Shown here in pieces: positions 15,640-20,234 of a stretch of DNA of 20,234 nt. The notes under the pieces are model-generated. The model ran no database searches and was not told the origin of the DNA. It saw nothing but the letters and a program-made list of their open reading frames with translations. Position numbers and translations under genes: made by a program. The DNA is from Bacillota bacterium (GTDB lineage Bacteria; Bacillota; Clostridia; Oscillospirales; Oscillospiraceae): contig JAEWYA010000106.1 of NCBI GenBank assembly GCA_023395775.1, positions 1 through 20,234 on the forward strand, read 5' to 3'. Numbering within the stretch: position 1 is the first letter of the stretch; each line of letters opens with the position of its first letter.

Positions 15640-17205
15640 ATGAAGCATCAAATTGAGCGGAAAACGGAGAAAAACGCCGCAGAAGAAAGAGGGCAGACCT
15701 GCGCCCTCAGGGAGGGGGCCTCCGCGCCGAACAGCGCGCTTGCCGCGGCATATGAGACGGATTATTTGGGATTTCCAAATCTGGAATCCAGCATTTTGTC
15801 CCGTCTGCCTGGGAAACCGCAGCCGCAGATCCCCACGGCGGAAAACGAAGCCGACCGGCTGTCTGCGGGCGTCGGGGCAGGCGGTCCTGAGGAAGTGAAG
15901 CGGGAGCTTGGCTCTCGGCTGGGCGCAGATTTTTCAAAGGTGCGCTTCCATACGGACGCCAGTGCGGCCGCCTACGCCGATGAGATCGGCGCGCGGGCCT
16001 ATACCACGGGCTCGGACGTATATTTTGGTACCGGCGGCTTCGAGCCGTCCGTCGCGGCGCATGAGCTGGTGCACACCGTGCAGCAGGGCTCGGTGGGGAG
16101 CGACGCCGCCACGACGTCCGCGCCCTCCGGCGGGATTCAGATGTTCCGAAACCCGTTCCGCAGACGGAAATCATCCGACGCACCCGGCGAGATCAGCCCG
16201 GGAACGCAGGTCGAGACGCTGAAAAAGGCCAGCGGCAGCGATCTTGCATCGGTGGCAGGTGTTTCCACCAGTTCCGGTCCGGCAGTCCTAAAGCCCAGAG
16301 ACAACCCGATGCTGGAAGCCGCGGTTGCGGATTTTTACAACGCGGGAGGCTCCATGTTCGGCAGAAGGGGCAGCAATTGGAGTTTTGACGCTCCGGGAGT
16401 ACGGGGACTGCGGGCCAGTGAGCGCGGACAGGTCACGGGAATGTTCGGCCACACTCTTGCGGGACCCGGGGATGGCGAGACGGCGGAGGGACTCGCAGAC
16501 AGAGCCGCGCTTTATCAGTTCGTGGAGGGAACGTCGCGCACCGATCCTCGTGCCAATAGGAAAGACAATGAGGGCAAGCTGACCGAAGCCCCGGAGGATA
16601 TAGAGGACTATCAGAGAACGATGGGCCGGGTCGCGCTGATGGATCTGATTACCGGAAATGGGGACAGAGTTTTCAGCGCGACGAATTTTGACAACTGGAC
16701 CGAAGACAGAGAGCGGCAGCGCATTCACCTGATCGATAATGCGTTTAATGCACACGGAGGTATGGGGATGGCTTCCGCTGAGCGGGCGGGAATCTGGGAT
16801 CAGGAAACCCGCGGAGCCTTAACGGGCAGTCGGCCTGGAGAAGCGCCCAGCCTTCAAAACTTTTTCGCTTACACGCGCAGTGCTACTGAAAGCCAAGATG
16901 ATAAAAAGGCCGCCGAACTGGTTCACGGCGGCGTCAGCGAAGCGTATCAGGGCGGCGCAACGGAGGCGGCTGGAATGCTCCCACAGCTTTACGGGCGGCT
17001 GCGTGAGCAGTATGCCAGCAGCTCCGGCGGGCATATGAATGAGCATCAGACGGAGCTGCTGCGTCGCGTCAACGCCCTGCACGGAATGCTGAACCCGGAC
17101 GCACTGCCGTTGGATATGCCGGCGCGTCCGGCGGGTCCGGCCCCGCGGCCGGGAGCCGCGCCAAAGCGCAAGTGGTGGCAAAGGCTGTTTGGTTCTGCCC
17201 ATTGA
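15640..17205 (+). CDS. DUF4157 eCIS-core protein with C-terminal kinase-like domain; candidate injected effector
   Basis: I chose ATG 15640 because AAAGGAG (15625-15631) is eight bases ahead; GTG 15631 is in frame but overlaps that site. The product is 521 aa with no signal peptide or membrane helix. Residues about 80-155 are a DUF4157 (eCIS-core) domain, with LGADFSKVRFHTDASAAAYA, GARAYTTGSDVYFG and the HExxH motif HELVHTVQQ (H141, E142, H145). DUF4157 is commonly found at the N-terminus of eCIS cargo. Residues about 213-370 carry the motif order of PI3/PI4-kinase-like or HipA-like kinases: AVLKP (K218), an Asp/Glu-containing helix (E226), LITGNGDRVFSATN (D342, N349) and LIDNAF (D366). A Pro/Ala-rich tail ends in KRKWWQRLFG. 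I infer a kinase-type toxin or modifier loaded into the particle. DUF4157 assignment is strong, kinase assignment moderate. Confidence 0.85.
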   Translation: MKHQIERKTEKNAAEERGQTCALREGASAPNSALAAAYETDYLGFPNLESSILSRLPGKPQPQIPTAENEADRLSAGVGAGGPEEVKRELGSRLGADFSKVRFHTDASAAAYADEIGARAYTTGSDVYFGTGGFEPSVAAHELVHTVQQGSVGSDAATTSAPSGGIQMFRNPFRRRKSSDAPGEISPGTQVETLKKASGSDLASVAGVSTSSGPAVLKPRDNPMLEAAVADFYNAGGSMFGRRGSNWSFDAPGVRGLRASERGQVTGMFGHTLAGPGDGETAEGLADRAALYQFVEGTSRTDPRANRKDNEGKLTEAPEDIEDYQRTMGRVALMDLITGNGDRVFSATNFDNWTEDRERQRIHLIDNAFNAHGGMGMASAERAGIWDQETRGALTGSRPGEAPSLQNFFAYTRSATESQDDKKAAELVHGGVSEAYQGGATEAAGMLPQLYGRLREQYASSSGGHMNEHQTELLRRVNALHGMLNPDALPLDMPARPAGPAPRPGAAPKRKWWQRLFGSAH

Positions 17206-17374
17206 ATGCTATCTGAAATTTCCTGAAAGGGGACAGCGGCAGTAAAGTTGGAACAGATACAAAGTGACGCGCGATTGCCCTGAAACTCAGCCCCGGAATG
17301 GGCATTGCGACGACTGCGCGGTTGGAGCCCTCCGGCTTGGCAGTAATAGGGCTGAATACAAGCTTCTTTGTAGG

Positions 17375-17551
17375 CTACAGATCGTCAGCGTCTTGAACGG
17401 GAACGTCCTGCGGATCAATTGGACAGCCGGTATAGCTTCCCTGTGGATCTGTTTTTTCGGCACTGAAATCAGTCATGGCTTTTGCACTCTGCATGAGCGG
17501 CGAGCTTTGTACACTTTTAATACGGACTCTTTTGATCTTCATATAAGGCAT
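17375..17551 (-). CDS. 58-aa small protein of unknown function
   Basis: The frame starts at ATG 17551 (or ATG 17542, three codons on). On the - strand the sequence AAAAGGAAGG lies just before it and would suit either start, better the second. The product begins MPYMKIKRVRIKSVQSSPL and ends in a distinctive acidic and proline-containing tail (DPQGSYTGCPIDPQDVPVQD, then ADDL). The N-terminus is basic and the C-terminus acidic; there is no membrane segment. The motif-like C-terminus and good ribosome site make it look like a genuine small gene rather than noise. It lies in the AT-rich flank, convergent with the DUF4157 gene. I do not recognise a named family. Confidence 0.5.
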   Translation of the reverse strand: MPYMKIKRVRIKSVQSSPLMQSAKAMTDFSAEKTDPQGSYTGCPIDPQDVPVQDADDL

Positions 17552-17681
17552 CCTTCCTTTTCTTTCATGTAGCAGGAGGGTGCGGCGATAGCACCGCAGT
17601 TTCGTACAGTTTTTGCGTTTTTGTTCCTCCATCTTAGATATGTTTATTATTTGCCGAATATTTTGGATCATACAGAAATGA

Positions 17682-17702
17682 AATGACCCCCAAAAGTTAA
17701 AG
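17682..17702. repeat. Terminal inverted repeat-like end of an IS3-family element
   Basis: The sequence TGACCCCCAAAAGTTAAAG lies just outside the stop of the IS3 transposase remnant and resembles the CCCCCAAAAGTT-type ends of IS3-group elements. The matching opposite end is not found in the window, in keeping with a truncated element. Confidence 0.45.
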
Positions 17703-17711
17703 AAAATCATT

Positions 17712-17858
17712 TTAAGCGGCCTGGAGGGCTTGCTGTCTGTGAGTTGCGGATGGCAGGCCCTTCAACCTTGCCTTGATGCGGCGGTTATTGTAGTAGTTGA
17801 GATAGTAAATAGGCTCAGTTTCTAAATGCTCCATAGACTCTGTGATCCGGGATTTTCC
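17712..17858 (-). pseudogene. C-terminal remnant of an IS3-family transposase (OrfB)
   Basis: Read on the - strand and ending at the TAA at 17712-17714, the frame gives ITESMEHLETEPIYYLNYY followed by NNRRIKARLKGLPSATHRQQ. This is the end of the DDE integrase domain of IS3-group OrfB proteins (the YxxYYNxxRxKxxLKGL block). Only about 49 residues are recognisable; upstream of 17858 the frame stays open but no longer resembles a transposase, and the catalytic residues are missing. The adjacent terminal repeat shows that the element's right end is kept. It is a dead fragment near the boundary between the GC-rich locus and the AT-rich flank. Confidence 0.7.
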
Positions 17859-18141
17859 CGAAGACCATGTCCAGTAAAAGCTGCCTGGCTTGCTGTTTAA
17901 TTTTAAGCAGAAAAGTAAGCCGATTTTTAATAATACACCGAAATTGTTTATCAGCGGTGCTATGATGTGAAATAACTTAATTAAATTGCCCCCGTTGTAC
18001 TGCTGTAAGAGATCTGTTATCCTTATAAGTCTCGGTAAGAGTCAAGACGAAAATTCTGATTACCTGCGGATAAGTAAACAAGGCTTGACTATGATTGAGA
18101 TGCTCTCTTTACAGGGAATGTAATTAAGTTAACTACAAAGA
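17859..18141. other. Short AT-rich spacer without an assignable gene
   Basis: About 280 bases lie between the IS3 remnant and the hairpin at 18142. A + strand frame is open from about 17983 to the TAA at 18121 (ending EMLSLQGM), but it has no convincing start or ribosome site and I recognise no family. I see no RNA gene, promoter pair or repeat that I can support. Confidence 0.4.
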
Positions 18142-18180
18142 AGCCTCGTTGCAATTGGCTTTTCTCCATGCAGCGAGGCT
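18142..18180 (-). terminator. Hairpin terminator of the arsD-remnant transcription unit
   Basis: AGCCTCGTTGCA (18142-18153) pairs with TGCAGCGAGGCT (18169-18180) at 11 of 12 positions around a 15-base loop. On the - strand it starts four bases after the stop of the small HTH ORF and is followed by TCTTTGTAGTT, a weak T-run. On the + strand it is followed by CCTTTAT, so it could work in both directions. Confidence 0.55.
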
Positions 18181-18183
18181 CCT

Positions 18184-18348
18184 TTATATGTTTACTGGCC
18201 GCTTTAATGTGCCTTCACTCTCGTCAAGCGTTTCAGCAATCTCGTGATTGCTTTTGCCTTTCTTCAGCAGGCGGACGATACTTTTACGTATCTCGTATTG
18301 TTGCGGACCTAACAGGTAAGGATGAGATCCCCGGCATGTCCACTTCAT
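18184..18348 (-). CDS. 54-aa helix-turn-helix ORF coupled to the arsD remnant
   Basis: This short frame starts at ATG 18348, which overlaps the stop of arsD (TAATG), and ends at TAA 18184-18186. Its centre, YEIRKSIVRLLKKGKSNHEI followed by AETLDESEGTLKR, has the spacing of a helix-turn-helix like those of LuxR/GerE regulators (GKSNxEIAExLxxSEGTxKR) or of some transposase and resolvase heads. The N-terminus (MKWTCRGSHPYLLG) is unassigned, and the protein stops shortly after the recognition helix. It may be a truncated regulator or a remnant. The start overlap and the hairpin directly downstream argue that it was once the last gene of the arsD unit. Confidence 0.45.
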   Translation of the reverse strand: MKWTCRGSHPYLLGPQQYEIRKSIVRLLKKGKSNHEIAETLDESEGTLKRPVNI

Positions 18349-18594
18349 TAGCTTCTCGGTACATTCAACATGGAAATAAACTCATCGTTCGTTGGATATC
18401 TTCTGGAAATAACCACTTTTCCATCCAGCACAATGACAGGAAGCACATCAATGCCTTTTGAGATAAGCTGATTCACTTCCACATTCTTAATAAACTTCTG
18501 GGGCGCGTTCGTCAGGTTATACCGTTCAACTTCAATGCCATTTTTCTTGAGACTTGCAAGTACCGTTGATACCCTGAGCAATTCCGGATCAACT
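18348..18594 (-). pseudogene. arsD: 5'-truncated arsD (arsenical resistance metallochaperone/repressor)
   Basis: The - strand frame from VDPELLRVSTVLASLKKNGI through EVERYNLTNAPQKFIKNVEV, GIDVLPVIVLDGKVV and RYPTNDEF is clearly ArsD, the arsenite-binding chaperone/repressor of ars operons. A normal ArsD starts about 15-20 residues earlier with a Cys-containing segment (MCCxxGxCG type). Here that part is gone: upstream of Val-Asp-Pro the sequence changes to that of an IS110 transposase on the opposite strand. The frame remains open to 18653 but the first residues (MPVSTCKCSRLKWW) are the antisense of the transposase and not ArsD. The metal-binding N-terminus is therefore lost and the protein should be non-functional. 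No arsA, arsB or arsR is in the window. Confidence 0.8.
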
Positions 18595-18596
18595 GT

Positions 18597-18863
18597 GCTG
18601 GCTTGGATGCACCACCATTTCAGTCTGGAACATTTACAGGTACTAACAGGCATATTTCAAAACGTGGCTCATCCTCTTTGCGTAAAACCGGGTATGAGGT
18701 GATACGCTTTCTAAAGTGTGTCAAGCCAACAAGAGATGCAGCGGTTTATGATTTTCTTCTGAAGAAAGAGGCCAAAGGGAAGCCTCCACGTGTAGCAAAA
18801 ATTGCGGCTCTAAATAAATTCTTGAGAATCTATTATGCCAGAGTAAAAGAACTGTATCGATAA
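18597..18863 (+). pseudogene. C-terminal remnant of an IS110-family transposase
   Basis: From GCT at 18597 the + frame reads AGLDAPPFQSGTFTGTNRHI, then SKRGSSSLRK and so on to VAKIAALNKFLRIYYARVKE, ending at 18863. This is the Transposase_20 (C-terminal, serine-bearing) domain of IS110/IS116/IS902 DEDD transposases, including the SG(T/Q)FTGT and SKRGS blocks. The N-terminal DEDD domain is absent, cut at the junction with arsD, so about 88 of a usual 300-400 residues remain. The 3' end and its flanking sequence appear kept. Confidence 0.78.
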
Positions 18864-18883
18864 ACCAATTGTTATTATTTTAC

Positions 18884-18910
18884 AGGGCATCTATTGAAAC
18901 AGATGCCTGG
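18884..18910. repeat. Hairpin after the IS110 remnant
   Basis: GGCATCT (18887-18893) and AGATGCC (18902-18908) are perfect inverted repeats around an 8-base loop, with CA/TG pairs outside one bulged G. It lies about 20 bases after the transposase stop. There is no direct T-run, so a terminator function is uncertain; it may belong to the element's non-coding end. Confidence 0.35.
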
Positions 18911-19010
18911 CTTTGCTATACTTATTTTTAGTGATTAACGATTTCGTATATTCTTCAAAATTCCGCTTGACTTTTATTAGCAGGATTATGTTTAAACTGA
19001 CTCGTCATCC

Positions 19011-19048
19011 CATAAAAAAACAAGCCTTTGGAATGACCATAGGCTTGT
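19011..19048 (-). terminator. Rho-independent terminator of the HMA operon
   Basis: On the - strand ACAAGCCTATGG (from 19048) pairs with CCAAAGGCTTGT with one mismatch in 12 and a five-base loop, followed at once by a run of seven T (19014-19020 as A on the + strand). It lies about 100 bases after the stop of the HMA-domain gene and in the right orientation for it. Confidence 0.8.
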
Positions 19049-19147
19049 CAGAAATTAAGAAGGCTGATTTCATAAAGCAATCAGGACCTATCTTAGGGTG
19101 TACTTCTATTATTTATAGTTTAACACGGCTCTTACATACTTGGGCCA

Positions 19148-19357
19148 TTACTCATAAACAATTTTAAAGCCTGTGTTCTCAATGCAATTCTTAATGCCAG
19201 CTTCTGTAGCTGGGTCATTGTATTTAATATCCAGCGTGCCCGTTACTAAATTGACGCCCACCTCGCCTACGCCCTCGATCTTGTTCAACGAATTCTTTAT
19301 TTGGGTCTTTTGATCTTTATTCTGGATACCGGACACACTGCAAAGCATCTGATTCAT
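19148..19357 (-). CDS. Heavy-metal-associated (HMA) domain protein lacking the CxxC motif
   Basis: This 69-aa protein has the beta-alpha-beta-beta-alpha-beta pattern of HMA/CopZ-like domains: LCSVSGI, an alpha helix ending NSLNKIEGV, then GEVGVNLVTGTLDIKY, DPATEAGIKNCIENTGFKIV. The metal-binding loop, normally GMxCxxC, reads GIQNKDQK here and has no cysteine pair; the single Cys residues at 6 and 58 are elsewhere. CxxC-less HMA homologues are seen in Clostridia and are probably not copper chaperones. GGAGG lies seven bases before the ATG. The start overlaps the stop of the upstream 52-aa ORF (ATGA), and a strong terminator follows. Confidence 0.75.
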   Translation of the reverse strand: MNQMLCSVSGIQNKDQKTQIKNSLNKIEGVGEVGVNLVTGTLDIKYNDPATEAGIKNCIENTGFKIVYE

Positions 19358-19512
19358 CTTTTATCCTCCATTTCCTTCTCATGCCCGCTAGAATGCAGGC
19401 TTATCTTTATGCCGTTTATGATACCAATATCTGCATTTTCTTTCGGCTTCATCTTTCTCAGCTCTGGATTGCTTTTGGGCCTGTCTTTTGTTCGGTTCTT
19501 ATTATTATTCAC
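19354..19512 (-). CDS. 52-aa basic small protein, translationally coupled to the HMA gene
   Basis: The frame starts at GTG 19512 with AGAAAGG ahead (somewhat long spacing) and stops at 19354-19356, overlapping the ATG of the HMA gene by four bases. The sequence starts VNNNKNRTKDRPKSNPELRK and continues with MKPKENADIGIINGIKISL; it is Lys/Asn-rich and has no membrane segment. An internal ATG at 19452 could also be used. The overlap is the chief argument that it is a real gene. I recognise no family. Confidence 0.5.
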   Translation of the reverse strand: MNNNKNRTKDRPKSNPELRKMKPKENADIGIINGIKISLHSSGHEKEMEDKR

Positions 19513-19589
19513 AATGAATCAGCCTTTCTGGAAACGAATCCTTTAAAACGTTTGATTGCGGATGGTTTAACGCATTTGAGATTTACGCA

Positions 19590-19712
19590 TCATTTTTTGC
19601 CTTGTGTGTTTCCCCTTGAGATATCTCCGCTTTTCTTTTTCGCCTGCCGTGACTTGTGCTTGGCGTTATCCGGCGTAGATGGAAGTTGCTTTTCTGTTAG
19701 TTCCTTTTTCAC
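19590..19712 (-). CDS. 40-aa highly basic small protein
   Basis: The GTG at 19712 has AAAGGAG seven bases upstream, a good ribosome site. The product starts MKKELTEKQLPSTPDNAKHK and ends SRQAKKKSGDISRGNTQGKK, with about a quarter of its residues Lys or Arg and no hydrophobic segment. It is the first gene after the promoter candidate at 19778-19805 and lies 77 bases ahead of the 52-aa ORF. The frame runs further back to 19805, but that extension has no start site. Function unknown; a small nucleic-acid-binding or spore-type protein is possible but unsupported. Confidence 0.45.
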   Translation of the reverse strand: MKKELTEKQLPSTPDNAKHKSRQAKKKSGDISRGNTQGKK

Positions 19713-19757
19713 AAGAATGCTCCTTTGAATACGAATGTTTTGATACGAAACACAGGG

Positions 19758-19776
19758 GCTTAAACTATCCTTAAGC
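19758..19776. promoter_or_regulatory. Inverted repeat GCTTAA-N7-TTAAGC, operator candidate
   Basis: GCTTAA (19758-19763) and TTAAGC (19771-19776) are perfect inverted repeats spaced by seven bases, placed right after the -10 candidate of the leftward promoter, where a repressor would overlap the transcription start. Confidence 0.35.
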
Positions 19777-19777
19777 A

Positions 19778-19805
19778 GGTATAATAGATTGGTGTGGAAT
19801 GGCAA
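19778..19805 (-). promoter_or_regulatory. Sigma-A-type promoter candidate for the small-protein/HMA operon
   Basis: On the - strand TTGCCA (19805-19800; five of six match TTGACA) is followed after 16 bases by TATACC (19783-19778; four of six match TATAAT). Transcription would begin near 19770 and reach the 40-aa ORF at 19712. A TATAAT also reads on the + strand at 19780-19785 but lacks a well-spaced -35. Confidence 0.4.
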
Positions 19806-19921
19806 GATGCCATCTCACGTATTGCTATTATTTGATGTGACGGATGTTTTATTCGCATCACTCTAGTGGGAACTTCCTGCAAAAGTCAATTTTTCAAGTA
19901 CAACGAGAGGGGCGGTTATAA

Positions 19922-20234
19922 ATGATCGTTGAAGCGGCAACCATTAAGCTTTATGCGCCGTTGGTTCACTCCTTAAAAGAGAAGCGGATGGTGGTAAAAA
20001 GCTTAATTAATAGAGTAAAAAACAAGTTCAATGTTTCAATTTCTGAGGTAGATGCACAGGATATTCACCAGACAATCGTGCTTGGACTGGCCTGTGTCAC
20101 TGGTACTGCCATCATTGGCAAGGAGGTTCACCGCTCTCTCGTCATTGAGCCTCCCAAGTTCCACGAGCGTGATGATGTGTATTACACCTATGCCTGCTCG
20201 GAATGCGAGAAGGAAACCGACGAAGCAAACATCG
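19922..20234 (+). pseudogene. DUF503 (YlxP-like) gene fused in frame to an IS66 transposase fragment (3' partial)
   Basis: From ATG 19922 (GGGGCGG seven bases ahead) the first 63 or so residues are a DUF503/YlxP protein: KLYAPLVHSLKEKRMVVKSL, INRVKNKFNVSISEVDAQD, IVLGLACVTGTAII. The family is usually about 90-100 aa and its last third should follow. Instead, from about GGC 20117 the frame reads GKEVHRSLVIEPPKFHERDD followed by VYYTYACSECEKETDEANI. This matches the zinc-finger-like segment of IS66-type transposases (TnpC), with its Cys-x-x-Cys, and runs off the window. The join lies at about 20110-20120. No IS66 terminal repeat is seen at the join, so it is not a simple insertion. It may be a recombination scar or an assembly chimera at a repeated element. 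Confidence 0.7.

Noticed and set aside
17069..17374. Open - strand stretch containing MPIPGLSFRAIARHF
   Set aside because: It overlaps the end of the DUF4157 gene and has no ribosome site or recognised domain. It continues upstream of the ATG (17305) into the spacer, but I cannot show it is coding.
18597..18910. A bridge RNA of the IS110 element
   Set aside because: Only the 3' part of the transposase and a short hairpin remain; the long structured non-coding end needed for a bridge RNA cannot be shown.
19301..19728. Two overlapping + strand frames (19301-19546 and 19381-19728)
   Set aside because: Both are antisense to the - strand small-protein/HMA operon, which has ribosome sites, coupled starts and a terminator; the + frames have neither domains nor sites.
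19780..19785. TATAAT on the + strand as promoter of the DUF503 gene
   Set aside because: No -35 hexamer lies at 16-18 bases (the nearest, TTAAAC, is only 14 away) and the gene begins about 140 bases later.
1..20234. CRISPR arrays, tRNA or rRNA genes
   Set aside because: I saw no regularly spaced direct repeats, no cloverleaf with a GTTCRANYC-type arm and no rRNA core sequence. I could not run a covariance search.

Overview
The window looks like a piece of a spore-former-type Firmicute (class Clostridia) genome. The reasons are strong AGGAGG-type ribosome binding sites, frequent GTG/TTG starts, RsbV/RsbW/SpoIIE-type regulators, a DUF503 (YlxP-like) gene and Clostridia-style small metal-handling proteins. 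It is probably from a gut or anaerobic lineage and may come from a draft or metagenome contig. There are two compositional blocks. Bases 1-17205 are GC-rich (40 of 60 bases are G or C in 4921-4980). Bases from about 17206 to the end are clearly more AT-rich (18 of 60 in 18841-18900).

Block 1 (1-17205) is a run of tightly packed + strand genes that reads as the distal part of a contractile injection system (CIS/eCIS) locus plus a dedicated signalling module. In order it holds: a 5'-truncated membrane protein with a HAMP and a class III cyclase-like domain that has lost its metal-binding aspartates; a small tail-anchored protein; a membrane protein with about ten MORN repeats and a helical C-terminus; a DUF4255 (Pvc16-type) tail terminator; an unknown protein; a DUF4280 PAAR-like tip protein; a two-module AAA+ ATPase of the Pvc15 kind; a STAS anti-anti-sigma protein; a MATE transporter fused to an RsbW-like ATPase domain; two tandem SpoIIE/PP2C sensor phosphatases, the first catalytically dead and the second intact; a stand-alone RsbW-like kinase; and a DUF4157 eCIS-core protein whose C-terminal half has the motif set of a PI3/PI4-kinase-like or HipA-like kinase, a likely payload. 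Sheath, tube and baseplate genes are not in the window and would be expected upstream of base 1.

The inferred logic of block 1 is as follows. Extracellular sensor domains of the paired phosphatases read a signal. The active one dephosphorylates the STAS protein and the RsbW-like kinase rephosphorylates it. Two further RsbW-like domains, degenerate and fused to membrane proteins (the MATE transporter and the dead phosphatase), could act as membrane docking or decoy sites. No sigma factor is present, so the output of the switch (transcription of the CIS, or its assembly or firing) is unknown. The membrane proteins at the left could tether or sense the particle.

Block 2 (17206-20234) is a degraded accessory region. 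It contains a 58-aa small protein on the - strand, the C-terminal remnant and terminal repeat of an IS3-family element, a - strand 5'-truncated arsD followed by a coupled small HTH ORF and a hairpin terminator, an IS110-family transposase remnant abutting the arsD break, a neat - strand operon (40-aa ORF, 52-aa ORF, CxxC-less HMA-domain protein) with its own promoter candidate and terminator, and finally a DUF503 gene that runs in frame into an IS66 transposase fragment at the window edge. That last join is either a rearrangement or an assembly chimera.
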